In this document: positions 42,191 through 49,341 of the stretch, one piece after another
Numbering within the stretch: the stretch's first letter is position 1
Layout: each line of letters starts with the position of its first letter
IMG/VR virus record: IMGVR_UViG_3300050821_001427
Coordinates: 1-50,119 of that record
Length of the DNA stretch: 50,119 nt
From: a virus
Direction: 5' to 3' (one strand)
Made by a program: the position numbers and the translations under genes
Notes under the pieces: generated by a model
What the model saw: only the letters and a program-made list of their open reading frames with translations
Database searches by the model: none
What the model was told of the DNA's origin: nothing

Positions 42191-44067
42191 TGTGTTCTGC
42201 TCCAGTTGATATCAATAGTGTAGTCTTTTAAATCATCATTCCAATACGATCCCGCCAAAGGACATCGTAAATCCAAATCGTTTCCAACCTCCTCTAAAGA
42301 TGATGCCATCATACGTGCAATACATAAAGCTATCTCCATATCGTTTGGACATTCCACCTGCCATTCATCGTGTACAAAATTAACTAGCTTTGCATCATAA
42401 TCGTCTAGTCGCTGCCACCACTTAAGAGTGGCAGACTTCATTACCACGGCCTCGCCATTTTGGAGATAGCCCGACATCGCGAGGTGACGCCTACTGCTTT
42501 CAGTGTCGCCTGGTATCCTAACCCTGCGATTGTCCAGTCCTGTAAGCCACCCACGTTTCGCATCCTTTGGGAATACGTTCTCCTTAAGATATGCCCAACC
42601 AGAGTATCGGGACATGAGACGATCAAGAGCTTCTTCTGTCTCGGGTATTGAGCACCCCAATATCTCAGACAGCTTACCCAATCCTGCACCCAGAAGTAGG
42701 GCATATATGAAGCGCTTTGCGGCGGCTCTACTCTTACAATGATCGCCAAGAATTCGCTGGTTAAGACTATGCGGATCGGTCTTGTCATCTTTGCGTCCCT
42801 TCACTAGTGCGTCGGTGAACTCAGGATCATTGATGTAATGAGCAAAGATGCGTAGCTGTATACCTTCAGCGTCAACCCCAACGAGCAGTCTATTCTTCGG
42901 AGCCATCCAAAGACTGCGTAATTCCTTACCCAGGATCTTTTTCTTCCCCGCTGTATCTAGCTCGTTGGGGATGTTGGCTGTGTTGGGATGTTGATGGGAC
43001 ATCCGGTGGGTCCATGCCCCAAGCCCTTGGAAGCGTCCATGAATTCTGCCGGTACCATCAACTAAGTCAAGCCACTCGGTGAGTGTTCGACGTCTGCTTT
43101 CCAAGAGGATCCGTTTTGCTAGAAGTCTAGCTGGCTTGGGTGCATTACTTGGAAGAGTTTCCAGATTGGTTTCGTTAACCTTCCAACCTGTCTGCTCTAA
43201 TACTTTAAGTTTATCTTTGTCCTTGTTACGGACAGCTTCTACATGTGTCTTGGTCTTGTCGGTAGGTTTCCATCCTGCTTCGTTGAGGACTCGGATGATT
43301 TGCTTATGGCTGGATGGATTAAACACTTCCTTTCTAGTGTGTCGATAAGTTGTACCAATAGAATAATCGGCAATGCAAGGCCATAAAGAACGAGGAACAG
43401 AAGTTTTGCTAATGGTTCCAAACTTAGTACCCTTAGGAGTGAACTCACGAATAAGGGTTTCTCGTGGCGGAAATGCATCAAGGATATCCTTGTCTAGAAC
43501 TGCAAGCTCTGCTGTAACCTTTTCAAGGAGGCCGCTCGCTTTCTTAGTATTGAAAGCAAACCCATCTGTGTGCAGCTTATTACAAACCAACTGAAAGTGA
43601 TGCTCAAGAGCGATAGATCTTTTGTGCTCGGGCTTATTAATGTACCTAAGATACTTAAGGTAAATGCGATAGCAGATGTCCACGTCGCGAATACAGTAAG
43701 TTTCCAGAGCTTCTGAATACTTGGAGAAGTCATTGTGCTCTAGCTTTTCTTCGCCGAACTCTTCCCCGTAGTCTTCGATCGAGTGGCCTTGTCTGGGGTA
43801 GTCGACAAGCTTGCTGATGACCAGGGTGTCAAGTACCACGTCAACGTCGAGCGGATGTCCGACAATACGCTGTAGATGGATACCGTCATAGCCAAGGTAA
43901 TTATGCCCAATGATAAGACGGCAATTTGATAAGAATGTTCGAAGTTCATCGTATTGATTTTCCTTAAAGATATGATATTTACCGGTGTCGATGTCCTTGC
44001 AGACTACGACCCAGATACGGGTAGGATTAAATAATGCATTGCCTTCGATGTCTATAACTACGCGCAA
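42187..44067 (-). CDS. T7-like family A DNA polymerase
   Basis: A 626-residue replicative polymerase. The 3'-5' exonuclease has D6/E8 in VIDIEG, the GHNYLGYDG segment at 54-62 and YCIRDVD with D128. Polymerase motif A is GVDAEGIQLR (397-406), motif B RAAAKRFIYALLLGAG (447-462), motif C HDEW (566-569). All catalytic carboxylates are present, so it should be active and proofreading. It starts with TTG, AGGA upstream, overlapping the kinase-like gene by 41 bases. It is shorter than T7 polymerase (about 700 aa). Confidence 0.95.
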   Translation of the reverse strand: MRVVIDIEGNALFNPTRIWVVVCKDIDTGKYHIFKENQYDELRTFLSNCRLIIGHNYLGYDGIHLQRIVGHPLDVDVVLDTLVISKLVDYPRQGHSIEDYGEEFGEEKLEHNDFSKYSEALETYCIRDVDICYRIYLKYLRYINKPEHKRSIALEHHFQLVCNKLHTDGFAFNTKKASGLLEKVTAELAVLDKDILDAFPPRETLIREFTPKGTKFGTISKTSVPRSLWPCIADYSIGTTYRHTRKEVFNPSSHKQIIRVLNEAGWKPTDKTKTHVEAVRNKDKDKLKVLEQTGWKVNETNLETLPSNAPKPARLLAKRILLESRRRTLTEWLDLVDGTGRIHGRFQGLGAWTHRMSHQHPNTANIPNELDTAGKKKILGKELRSLWMAPKNRLLVGVDAEGIQLRIFAHYINDPEFTDALVKGRKDDKTDPHSLNQRILGDHCKSRAAAKRFIYALLLGAGLGKLSEILGCSIPETEEALDRLMSRYSGWAYLKENVFPKDAKRGWLTGLDNRRVRIPGDTESSRRHLAMSGYLQNGEAVVMKSATLKWWQRLDDYDAKLVNFVHDEWQVECPNDMEIALCIARMMASSLEEVGNDLDLRCPLAGSYWNDDLKDYTIDINWSRTH

Positions 44068-44851
44068 TTACATTCCTAATGATTAAAGGTTGGGGAACTA
44101 AATCCCCAACACGAAGTCTGTTGTACTTGTCTTCGCCACGGCTTACCGGGTCTACAATTACGAATGACCCATCGCTGCGTAGCATCAGGTTACCGTCATG
44201 GAAATCGAAATTCCGAATTGGAATCTTCCACTGGGCTGCCATCTTTGCTAGGTAGTCCATCAGTCCTGGTGCCAGGGTTTCGATGAACTGCCTTGCCATC
44301 GGGTTCTCTGCACGCCAGATCAATGAGGGGATGATCTTCAGTGCATGTTCTTCCGGAGCATCTTCGAGAGTATACTTCAAACGCTCCACAACCGCAACAG
44401 CAAAATCTTTCTTTCGACCTTTAATCTTCTTATAAGAGAAGACCTTAGGTGCGAAGTGACCGGCTTCCCCGGCCTGCGCCGCCCAGTGGATGTAGTTGAT
44501 CCATCCATCAGGACGCCGGATGACCTTGATGACTCGCTTACTTCCGTCCTTAGCTAGGACGGTGGCGAATTCACCTCGGCCGATGATCTTGAAGCCTCGT
44601 TTCTCAAGGCCTTTGATGAAGCCTTCCGCATTATCGAACGGCTTCTTCTCGAACTTACGGAAGATGAACTTCGGACCGAACTCGTGGTTCAGTTCTACGA
44701 CACCTACCTTGCCTTGGGGATTGTCCGTCCTCGGCATATTAGCGATCATCTTCTGCATCGCATCCAGCCGAGCACCCCAAGCTTTGAAGTTAATAGCTCC
44801 AGTGGGGTCTGTAGTAGGACGAATGATCTTCTTCAGGTTTTGCCAGAGCAT
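44027..44851 (-). CDS. protein kinase-like protein
   Basis: A 274-residue protein with kinase-fold motifs: a Gly-rich loop GRGEFATV (91-98), a Lys in VIKVI (about 107-111), a catalytic NFDFHDGN (214-221) and a metal-binding VDP (233-235). The spacing is that of small eukaryotic-like or APH/choline-type kinases. T7 also encodes a kinase (gp0.7) that shuts off host transcription, but this gene lies in the replication module, so the target is open. Start ATG 44851 has GGAG upstream and overlaps the preceding gene by 62 bases. Confidence 0.75.
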   Translation of the reverse strand: MLWQNLKKIIRPTTDPTGAINFKAWGARLDAMQKMIANMPRTDNPQGKVGVVELNHEFGPKFIFRKFEKKPFDNAEGFIKGLEKRGFKIIGRGEFATVLAKDGSKRVIKVIRRPDGWINYIHWAAQAGEAGHFAPKVFSYKKIKGRKKDFAVAVVERLKYTLEDAPEEHALKIIPSLIWRAENPMARQFIETLAPGLMDYLAKMAAQWKIPIRNFDFHDGNLMLRSDGSFVIVDPVSRGEDKYNRLRVGDLVPQPLIIRNVIARSYRHRRQCII

Positions 44852-45866
44852 CTTCGCGCTCCTTGTCTGTCATTTTGGGGAATGCAGGACAACCCTGCAA
44901 TCTTAATTCCCTAACAATTGCATTCAATCCCGTAGTTGCAGACATATCCATATCTTTGAACATGGATGCCTTGATGGGCTGACCAGCCGAGGAGATGGTA
45001 TAGATTTGTTCCTCGTTGTGTTCCTTCAGCGCACACATCGATGCGGCACCACCAAGTCCCTCGCCGATCTCCTTAAACTCATGGTGGCGTTGCATGTCCG
45101 CGAAGAACAATCCACGGAACATCGCTGCATGACCTAGACCGAACGCTAACCGGTTGATGTCTACCGGATGGTGACTCTCTTTCACACGAACGAATTCGTA
45201 TGCGCGGATAGTACCACGGCTACCGGTGTGGAAGTCATAACCATTCGTTACTACCGAAGCAATCACCTCGACTGCGAAACCCTTCGCTTCGATCTCATCG
45301 ATCAGAGCTGCAGTCACAGCAGCCTTGTTGGTAATCATGTCGGCATCGGTACCACCATTCTCACACATGTTGTAGATGATGGTGATGGTTTTCTTCTTCA
45401 TGCTAGCCGTTGGTTTCGGCTGTCGCATATTCAGAAGGTTGCCAGCTATGGCACGAGGGACGTTCGGTGTCGTCCCTGCGATACCATACTTCACTAGCTT
45501 GGGAGAGATCGGATTTAAGGCCTGGATGTAGCCTCGTGCCTTATCACAGGCCACGCCGCCCTCTTCCCAGCCGTGTACTGCCATATCTAATGCCTCATCG
45601 AATGAGTCACAGCCGTTGAATTCCTTACTCCAACGATTACGTACGTTGTTCCTAGCCCACCAACCTGAACCGTTGTCACCCTTGAATTGCTTCGCAAAGA
45701 CTTCAAGGGAGGACCAGCTTGCAATGACTGTCTTCTTCAACGGATAGCTTGCAGGAATGCTGGTATCTTCCGCATCACTCTGCACACGGATAGTACGTGT
45801 CAAGTCCGGGGCATCCCCGAGCTCGACAACGGGAGGGGAGTTACCCCCTCCGTTATCTTCTGCCAT
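44790..45866 (-). CDS. probable VWA-like partner of the MoxR ATPase (DUF7192-like)
   Basis: This 358-residue protein has an N-terminal part with SWSSLEVFAKQ, SFDEALDMAVHGWEEG and DUF7192-like spacing, then TITIIYNMCENGGTDADM ... ALIDEIEAKGFAVEVIA at about 165-210, which looks like a von Willebrand A core with a degenerate metal site. MoxR ATPases usually work with a VWA-type protein encoded beside them, as here. I place the start at ATG 45866 with GGAG upstream; nine extra codons upstream lack a site. The C-terminus overlaps the kinase-like gene. Confidence 0.6.
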   Translation of the reverse strand: MAEDNGGGNSPPVVELGDAPDLTRTIRVQSDAEDTSIPASYPLKKTVIASWSSLEVFAKQFKGDNGSGWWARNNVRNRWSKEFNGCDSFDEALDMAVHGWEEGGVACDKARGYIQALNPISPKLVKYGIAGTTPNVPRAIAGNLLNMRQPKPTASMKKKTITIIYNMCENGGTDADMITNKAAVTAALIDEIEAKGFAVEVIASVVTNGYDFHTGSRGTIRAYEFVRVKESHHPVDINRLAFGLGHAAMFRGLFFADMQRHHEFKEIGEGLGGAASMCALKEHNEEQIYTISSAGQPIKASMFKDMDMSATTGLNAIVRELRLQGCPAFPKMTDKEREDALAKPEEDHSSYYRPHWSY

Positions 45867-45867
45867 A

Positions 45868-45946
45868 TTATTCTCCTGCAGCTTCTTGTGCAAGTTTCAG
45901 TGCATACGCGAAGAAGTCATCCCAGTATTCTTGCTCGGTGGTAGGA
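45868..45946 (-). other. coding-like +1 frame tail after the MoxR stop
   Basis: Directly after the MoxR stop the +1 frame stays open and reads like protein (TEQEYWDDFFAYALKLAQ..., then a stop at 45870-45868, one base before the next ATG). No ATG, GTG or TTG starts it. The MoxR gene ends in an A-rich run (GCAAAAAGAAG). Either a frameshift or a one-base assembly error could fuse this 27-residue tail to MoxR. Confidence 0.45.
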
Positions 45947-46915
45947 TTACTTCTTTTTGCTTTTAGACTTCAGCTCAGCTTCAGTCTTGACGCCAGCCGC
46001 TCGGTCGACGATGCGCTTCTTCAGCTCACCATCGATACCCTTCCAGATCGTACGCTCTTCCACCAACTCCTGCTTCCAACCGGCAGCGAGAAGCTTCGCG
46101 CCATTGATGGAGGCTCGGGGAGAGATAACGATACGTGCCTTCTCGACCTGGGCAGCAGCACGCAGTTCCTGCACACGCTTCACCCAATCGATGTTACCTG
46201 CCAGCGCAGTCTCCAACTTCTCGTCGTAACCGAAGTCGAAGAACACGAACCGATCCAGCGTCGAAGCATCGAGCTGGTTGGCACCGACATACAGTCGGTC
46301 GGCACCGGTACCGAACGTGTTAGCTGCAATCATCACCCTGAACTTCGGATGACGGTTCACCGGATCAGGCTTGTCCGGGAACATCGCACGACCATTCGCG
46401 AGGGCAGAGTTAGCCCACTTCAACGCACCGGGATCGGAGGTATCCACCTCGTCGATGAACAGCAGTCCACCGTGTTCGAATGCCTGACGGAACGTAGTCG
46501 TGTTGTACTTGCCGTTGGCATCCATGTAGCCAGCAAGCTCATGGGTACCAGTGACGGCGTTCTGGAGGTAGAACTTGAAGTCCAGAGCTTCAGCAACCTG
46601 CTCACCGACAGTCGACTTACCGGAACCGGCAGGACCAATCAGAGCGGTCGGGACGTTGGCATTAACCGTGACGAGGATGTCCGGGAACAGATGATGCCTA
46701 GGCTCATCCTTCAGTTCCTTCACGACATCGTTGTTCTTCAGCTCAATCTTGTTGAGCATGTTCATGTTGATGATCTCTTCCTGGATCAGACGTTTCGTCT
46801 CTTCCAAGGACGGAGCGTTGAGAGCCTTGCGCAGATGCATCATGGCATCGCCGCTCACCGGCGTGACACCAACCAGCTCCTTCTCGAAGTTATTCAGCGC
46901 TGCAAACCCAGACAT
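45947..46915 (-). CDS. MoxR/CbbQ-type AAA+ ATPase
   Basis: A 322-residue AAA+ protein: Walker A GPAGSGKS (94-101), Walker B LLFIDEVD (151-158), sensor 1 IAANT (196-200) and an arginine-finger LDRF (220-223). These ATPases act as chaperones that insert metals or remodel partner complexes through a VWA-domain protein; the next gene is the likely partner. In a phage it may reshape a host complex or a replication protein, which is inference. AAGGA precedes the ATG. The C-terminus is Lys-rich and may be extended by frameshift (45868-45946). Confidence 0.9.
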   Translation of the reverse strand: MSGFAALNNFEKELVGVTPVSGDAMMHLRKALNAPSLEETKRLIQEEIINMNMLNKIELKNNDVVKELKDEPRHHLFPDILVTVNANVPTALIGPAGSGKSTVGEQVAEALDFKFYLQNAVTGTHELAGYMDANGKYNTTTFRQAFEHGGLLFIDEVDTSDPGALKWANSALANGRAMFPDKPDPVNRHPKFRVMIAANTFGTGADRLYVGANQLDASTLDRFVFFDFGYDEKLETALAGNIDWVKRVQELRAAAQVEKARIVISPRASINGAKLLAAGWKQELVEERTIWKGIDGELKKRIVDRAAGVKTEAELKSKSKKK

Positions 46916-46942
46916 TGGCTGTCCTTTCTTGTTGGTATTGAG

Positions 46943-47224
46943 CTAACTACAATGATACTCCGTAAATGTTTCTCTTGTCCCCATCAGTCCACAGTTGATG
47001 CAGTGGAAGTGTCCAGAGATTACACGTAAGGGAGGACAGCTGTGGTTGACATTGACACAGTGCCATACCAGTTCGACACGGTGCCCGTCACCCATGCTGG
47101 CAGGTAATAGTTGATAGCGTACGAATGGTGTTCCATCTGTTAATCCCATAGTTAGAATATACGGCTGATCAAATGCCTTGTGCTTCTCAGGAAATCTAGC
47201 TGCCACAGTTTTGGTCCTAGACAT
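46943..47224 (-). CDS. small hypothetical protein with Cys/His cluster (93 aa)
   Basis: A 93-residue protein with a strong GGAGG site. The C-terminal half has CPPL ... HFHCINCG ... YHC, which could bind one zinc ion. No family recognised; it lies directly upstream of the MoxR gene in the same operon. Confidence 0.65.
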   Translation of the reverse strand: MSRTKTVAARFPEKHKAFDQPYILTMGLTDGTPFVRYQLLPASMGDGHRVELVWHCVNVNHSCPPLRVISGHFHCINCGLMGTRETFTEYHCS

Positions 47225-47288
47225 ATACCCTCCAAAGGTATGCCCACGCCGGGAGAGGAGACCGACGTGGGCTGTGCTGCGTGGATAG

Positions 47289-47477
47289 TTACGCTGCTGA
47301 TCTATTCCTAATGTCTTCGTGGAATGATCTAAGTGCTGCCTCGTTACGAGCTATCGCCTCGGCGTTGTCGTCATTGGCAGGTAATTTCTTAAGTGTACTG
47401 ATATGTTTCTTGACCATGTTCATCACGAACCAGTCTGATTTGCTTTGCATCCAAATGATATTACTAATGTTGTCCAT
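47289..47477 (-). CDS. small helical protein (62 aa)
   Basis: A 62-residue, helix-rich protein (MDNISNIIWMQSKSD..., LPANDDNAEAIARNEAALRS). AAGGA lies before the ATG, which overlaps the preceding stop (TAATG). No function recognised. Confidence 0.6.
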   Translation of the reverse strand: MDNISNIIWMQSKSDWFVMNMVKKHISTLKKLPANDDNAEAIARNEAALRSFHEDIRNRSAA

Positions 47478-48034
47478 TAATTTTCCTTCGGCGGTGGGAA
47501 CTCCGCCATCAACTCCCAGTAATCCGTGAATGCCTTACTCTCTACCGGTATCCACTCACGGTCATCTGCTACCTCGTTCTCGTCTCCCTTCATCGGAACC
47601 AGAAGGAATACATCTCCCTTCCGTCCTGCAAGCAGAAACTTCACCAGCATCCATGTCTTGCTGCCACGGTGACGTACATAGAACTGTGTACCCCACGGCA
47701 TGTTGACGAGATAGTTCACACGTCCGTTGCCACCACCCTTGCCACCACGACGGCGGCGTATCTCCATCAATTCCTCGTTGGTTACGAGGTTGCTGTCGAT
47801 GGTGCCATATTCCTTCACAATATCCTCCTGTCGATCATCTACCATTATACTCTGATACTTCCTTAAGTCAAATTCCAGTTCCATAATTCGTCCTGCTTGT
47901 CTGATGTTGCGGTCGTAGACTGTTGCATCGTCTCGTCGCATCCTGATGAGTTCCTTGATCCAGTATACCAGCTCCGCGTAGGTACATTTGTATATCTCAG
48001 TGTCGGATGGAGGGTCTCGGTATACTGTCCCCAT
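47477..48034 (-). CDS. hypothetical protein with an internal promoter and internal start (185/113 aa)
   Basis: The full frame encodes 185 residues: an N-terminal helical part (YAELVYWIKELIRMRRDD), then RRRRGGKGGGNGR, a basic Gly/Arg linker, and a beta-rich C-terminal half. Inside it lie a consensus promoter (47845-47872) and AGGAGG six bases before a GTG at 47818, which would give a separate 113-residue C-terminal protein beginning before the RGG linker. GAGGTG precedes the full-length ATG. Both forms may be made. Confidence 0.7.
   Translation of the reverse strand: MGTVYRDPPSDTEIYKCTYAELVYWIKELIRMRRDDATVYDRNIRQAGRIMELEFDLRKYQSIMVDDRQEDIVKEYGTIDSNLVTNEELMEIRRRRGGKGGGNGRVNYLVNMPWGTQFYVRHRGSKTWMLVKFLLAGRKGDVFLLVPMKGDENEVADDREWIPVESKAFTDYWELMAEFPPPKEN
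47845..47872 (-). promoter_or_regulatory. sigma70-like promoter inside a gene
   Basis: On the minus strand: TTGACT (47872-47867), 16-base spacer, TATAAT (47850-47845), then GGTAGA, the same -10 extension as at 8130-8157. A GTG start with AGGAGG follows 27 bases downstream of the -10. Confidence 0.65.
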
Positions 48035-48037
48035 GGC

Positions 48038-48529
48038 TCACCTCGGATTGACGATGGTATACCTGCTTATGTCTACCGCGTGGTACCTAGACATGTGACC
48101 ACCGCTGTTATAGTCGTTGGCCATCCAGATGTTACCACTGAGCTGTTGCTTCAGCACGAAGACGTGGTGTTGTCTGACACCTACCATGCCAGGTGCTGGC
48201 GTAGCCCTAGGGAATGCAAACCAGTTGGCAGCAAGCCAGAGACGACGGACATCGTGTCCGAATACCTCAAGCGCTGCACCACAACCACAGAAAGCTACGT
48301 GTGGACAACCACTGGGATGAGGTAGCATCGTTACCGGTGCTAGCCTATGAACAGCATGTACCCGGTGAATGCCGTGATGGTGATGGTGACGATAAACACC
48401 TCGATGAGAATTATGATGATGTCGATGTATCTGATGGTGCCCATAGTGACCTCTGTGTCTAGCCTCGGCTTGGCTGTTAAAACCTGTCAGGAGAAGAAAA
48501 CCTACGATGAATGCGACCGACCACTTCAT
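48038..48529 (-). CDS. secreted His-rich CHAP/NlpC-like hydrolase homologue
   Basis: A 163-residue protein with a signal peptide (WSVAFIVGFLLLTGFNSQAEA, cut after AEA at about 22-23), a His-rich linker with about 20 His, and a C-terminal region with CPHVAFCGCGAALEVFG and QHHVFVLKQQ, which resembles the Cys and His of CHAP/NlpC-type cell wall hydrolases. I know similar proteins from Rhizobiales, so it may have come from the host. It would act in the periplasm or at the surface. The His stretch could bind metal. AGAGGG precedes the ATG. Confidence 0.6.
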   Translation of the reverse strand: MKWSVAFIVGFLLLTGFNSQAEARHRGHYGHHQIHRHHHNSHRGVYRHHHHHGIHRVHAVHRLAPVTMLPHPSGCPHVAFCGCGAALEVFGHDVRRLWLAANWFAFPRATPAPGMVGVRQHHVFVLKQQLSGNIWMANDYNSGGHMSRYHAVDISRYTIVNPR

Positions 48530-48616
48530 TTAAACACCCTCTAGGAAGCCCAGGGAAGCCCGCTGGTGCGTTTATTTCTAACTCTGGTAGTTGGGTAGCT
48601 TAAAAACTGGTGTAGC

Positions 48617-48638
48617 AGAAAACGGCAGCTTTGCTGCC
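48617..48638 (-). terminator. rho-independent terminator after the HTH gene
   Basis: On the minus strand GGCAGC-AAA-GCTGCC is followed by GTTTTCTGC, five bases past the HTH gene stop. The region 48530-48616 beyond it holds no gene on either strand that I can support. Confidence 0.7.
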
Positions 48639-48642
48639 TTAA

Positions 48643-48819
48643 TTACTTACGGTTCCAGAAGAACAACGGCCAATTATCTCGTACTCTTTGGACTGCCGAG
48701 ACAGACAGACGATGCTTCTTCGCTACCGTCTTAACCTTAAGCATCTCTAATAAATCATGGACTATCCGGAACTCCAACCACATGTCTTTTATTGGACGAT
48801 ACCTACGAGGTTTAGTCAT
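48643..48819 (-). CDS. small helix-turn-helix DNA-binding protein (58 aa)
   Basis: A 58-residue basic protein with a helix-turn-helix segment at about 30-48 (KTVAKKHRLSVSAVQRVRD), where Ala, turn and recognition-helix positions fit the motif. Preceded by TAGGTG near the ATG and followed by a strong terminator, it forms a compact unit. It is a candidate transcription regulator of the leftward block, possibly for the CTAAG array at 9.8 kb; that link is speculation. Confidence 0.65.
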   Translation of the reverse strand: MTKPRRYRPIKDMWLEFRIVHDLLEMLKVKTVAKKHRLSVSAVQRVRDNWPLFFWNRK

Positions 48820-48875
48820 AATTCACCTATTAGGTGTTTTACCCTTAACTGCCCTGTAAATTTTCTGGCAAATTT

Positions 48876-49193
48876 TTAATCGATATCCACACAGACTTCG
48901 CCATGCACTTCACACCACCACCAGTTTCTAACGTGTGGTATTGAGCATGTGCATTTGGCTTCTGCCAATCGCCTGCTGTTTAGAACCAACCAACTATGTT
49001 GGTAGCCTTTCATAAGAAAGGAATGACCTTTATTCTTGGTACGCGGAAACCCTCGTCTATTACCGGGGCTGTACCTCAGACCTCCTTCTTCGAAGGTCCA
49101 CCCCGATCCGTTCTCGCTCCAGCAAGTTACATGTTGAGGACAGGCAATTCTATTAGATTGCCAGACTTTCTCCATTCTTTCTTTCAAAGTCAT
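48876..49193 (-). CDS. small Cys/His/Trp-rich protein (105 aa)
   Basis: A 105-residue protein with scattered Cys and His pairs (CPQHVTC, KCTCSIPH, WWWCEVHGEVC), probably zinc-binding. No family recognised. Its start overlaps the end of the 62-residue gene upstream by 41 bases. Confidence 0.6.
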   Translation of the reverse strand: MTLKERMEKVWQSNRIACPQHVTCWSENGSGWTFEEGGLRYSPGNRRGFPRTKNKGHSFLMKGYQHSWLVLNSRRLAEAKCTCSIPHVRNWWWCEVHGEVCVDID

Positions 49194-49341
49194 GGCGCAC
49201 CTCAGAACTCGAGACTGGCATAGATATTAGGCGATGTTCCCTGCCGCTTCCGTCCACCCAGATCGGCTCCGGTAACGTTTTGAAGAACATTGCCTCCACC
49301 CACTGTTGGTTTTTGTACCGCACCTGGACTAGTAGTGTCAT
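49153..49341 (-). CDS. small protein overprinted on the end of the UDG gene (62 aa)
   Basis: The ATG at 49341 has a strong GGAGG seven bases upstream, itself inside the uracil-DNA glycosylase gene. The 62-residue product (LVQVRYKNQQWVEAMFFKTL...) is read in a different frame from the last 46 codons of that gene, a 140-base overlap, and also overlaps the next gene by 41 bases. Function unknown. Confidence 0.6.
   Translation of the reverse strand: MTLLVQVRYKNQQWVEAMFFKTLPEPIWVDGSGREHRLISMPVSSSEVRHDFERKNGESLAI

Noticed and set aside
42187-44067. TTGACT-like -35 within the DNA polymerase gene near 43066
   Set aside because: No acceptable -10 at 16-18 bases (CAGAAT at best); treated as chance.
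45797-47029. 410-residue plus-strand open frame opposite the MoxR gene
   Set aside because: It lies on the other strand of a clear AAA+ gene with all motifs; its length reflects the codon bias of that gene. No ribosome site or family pattern.
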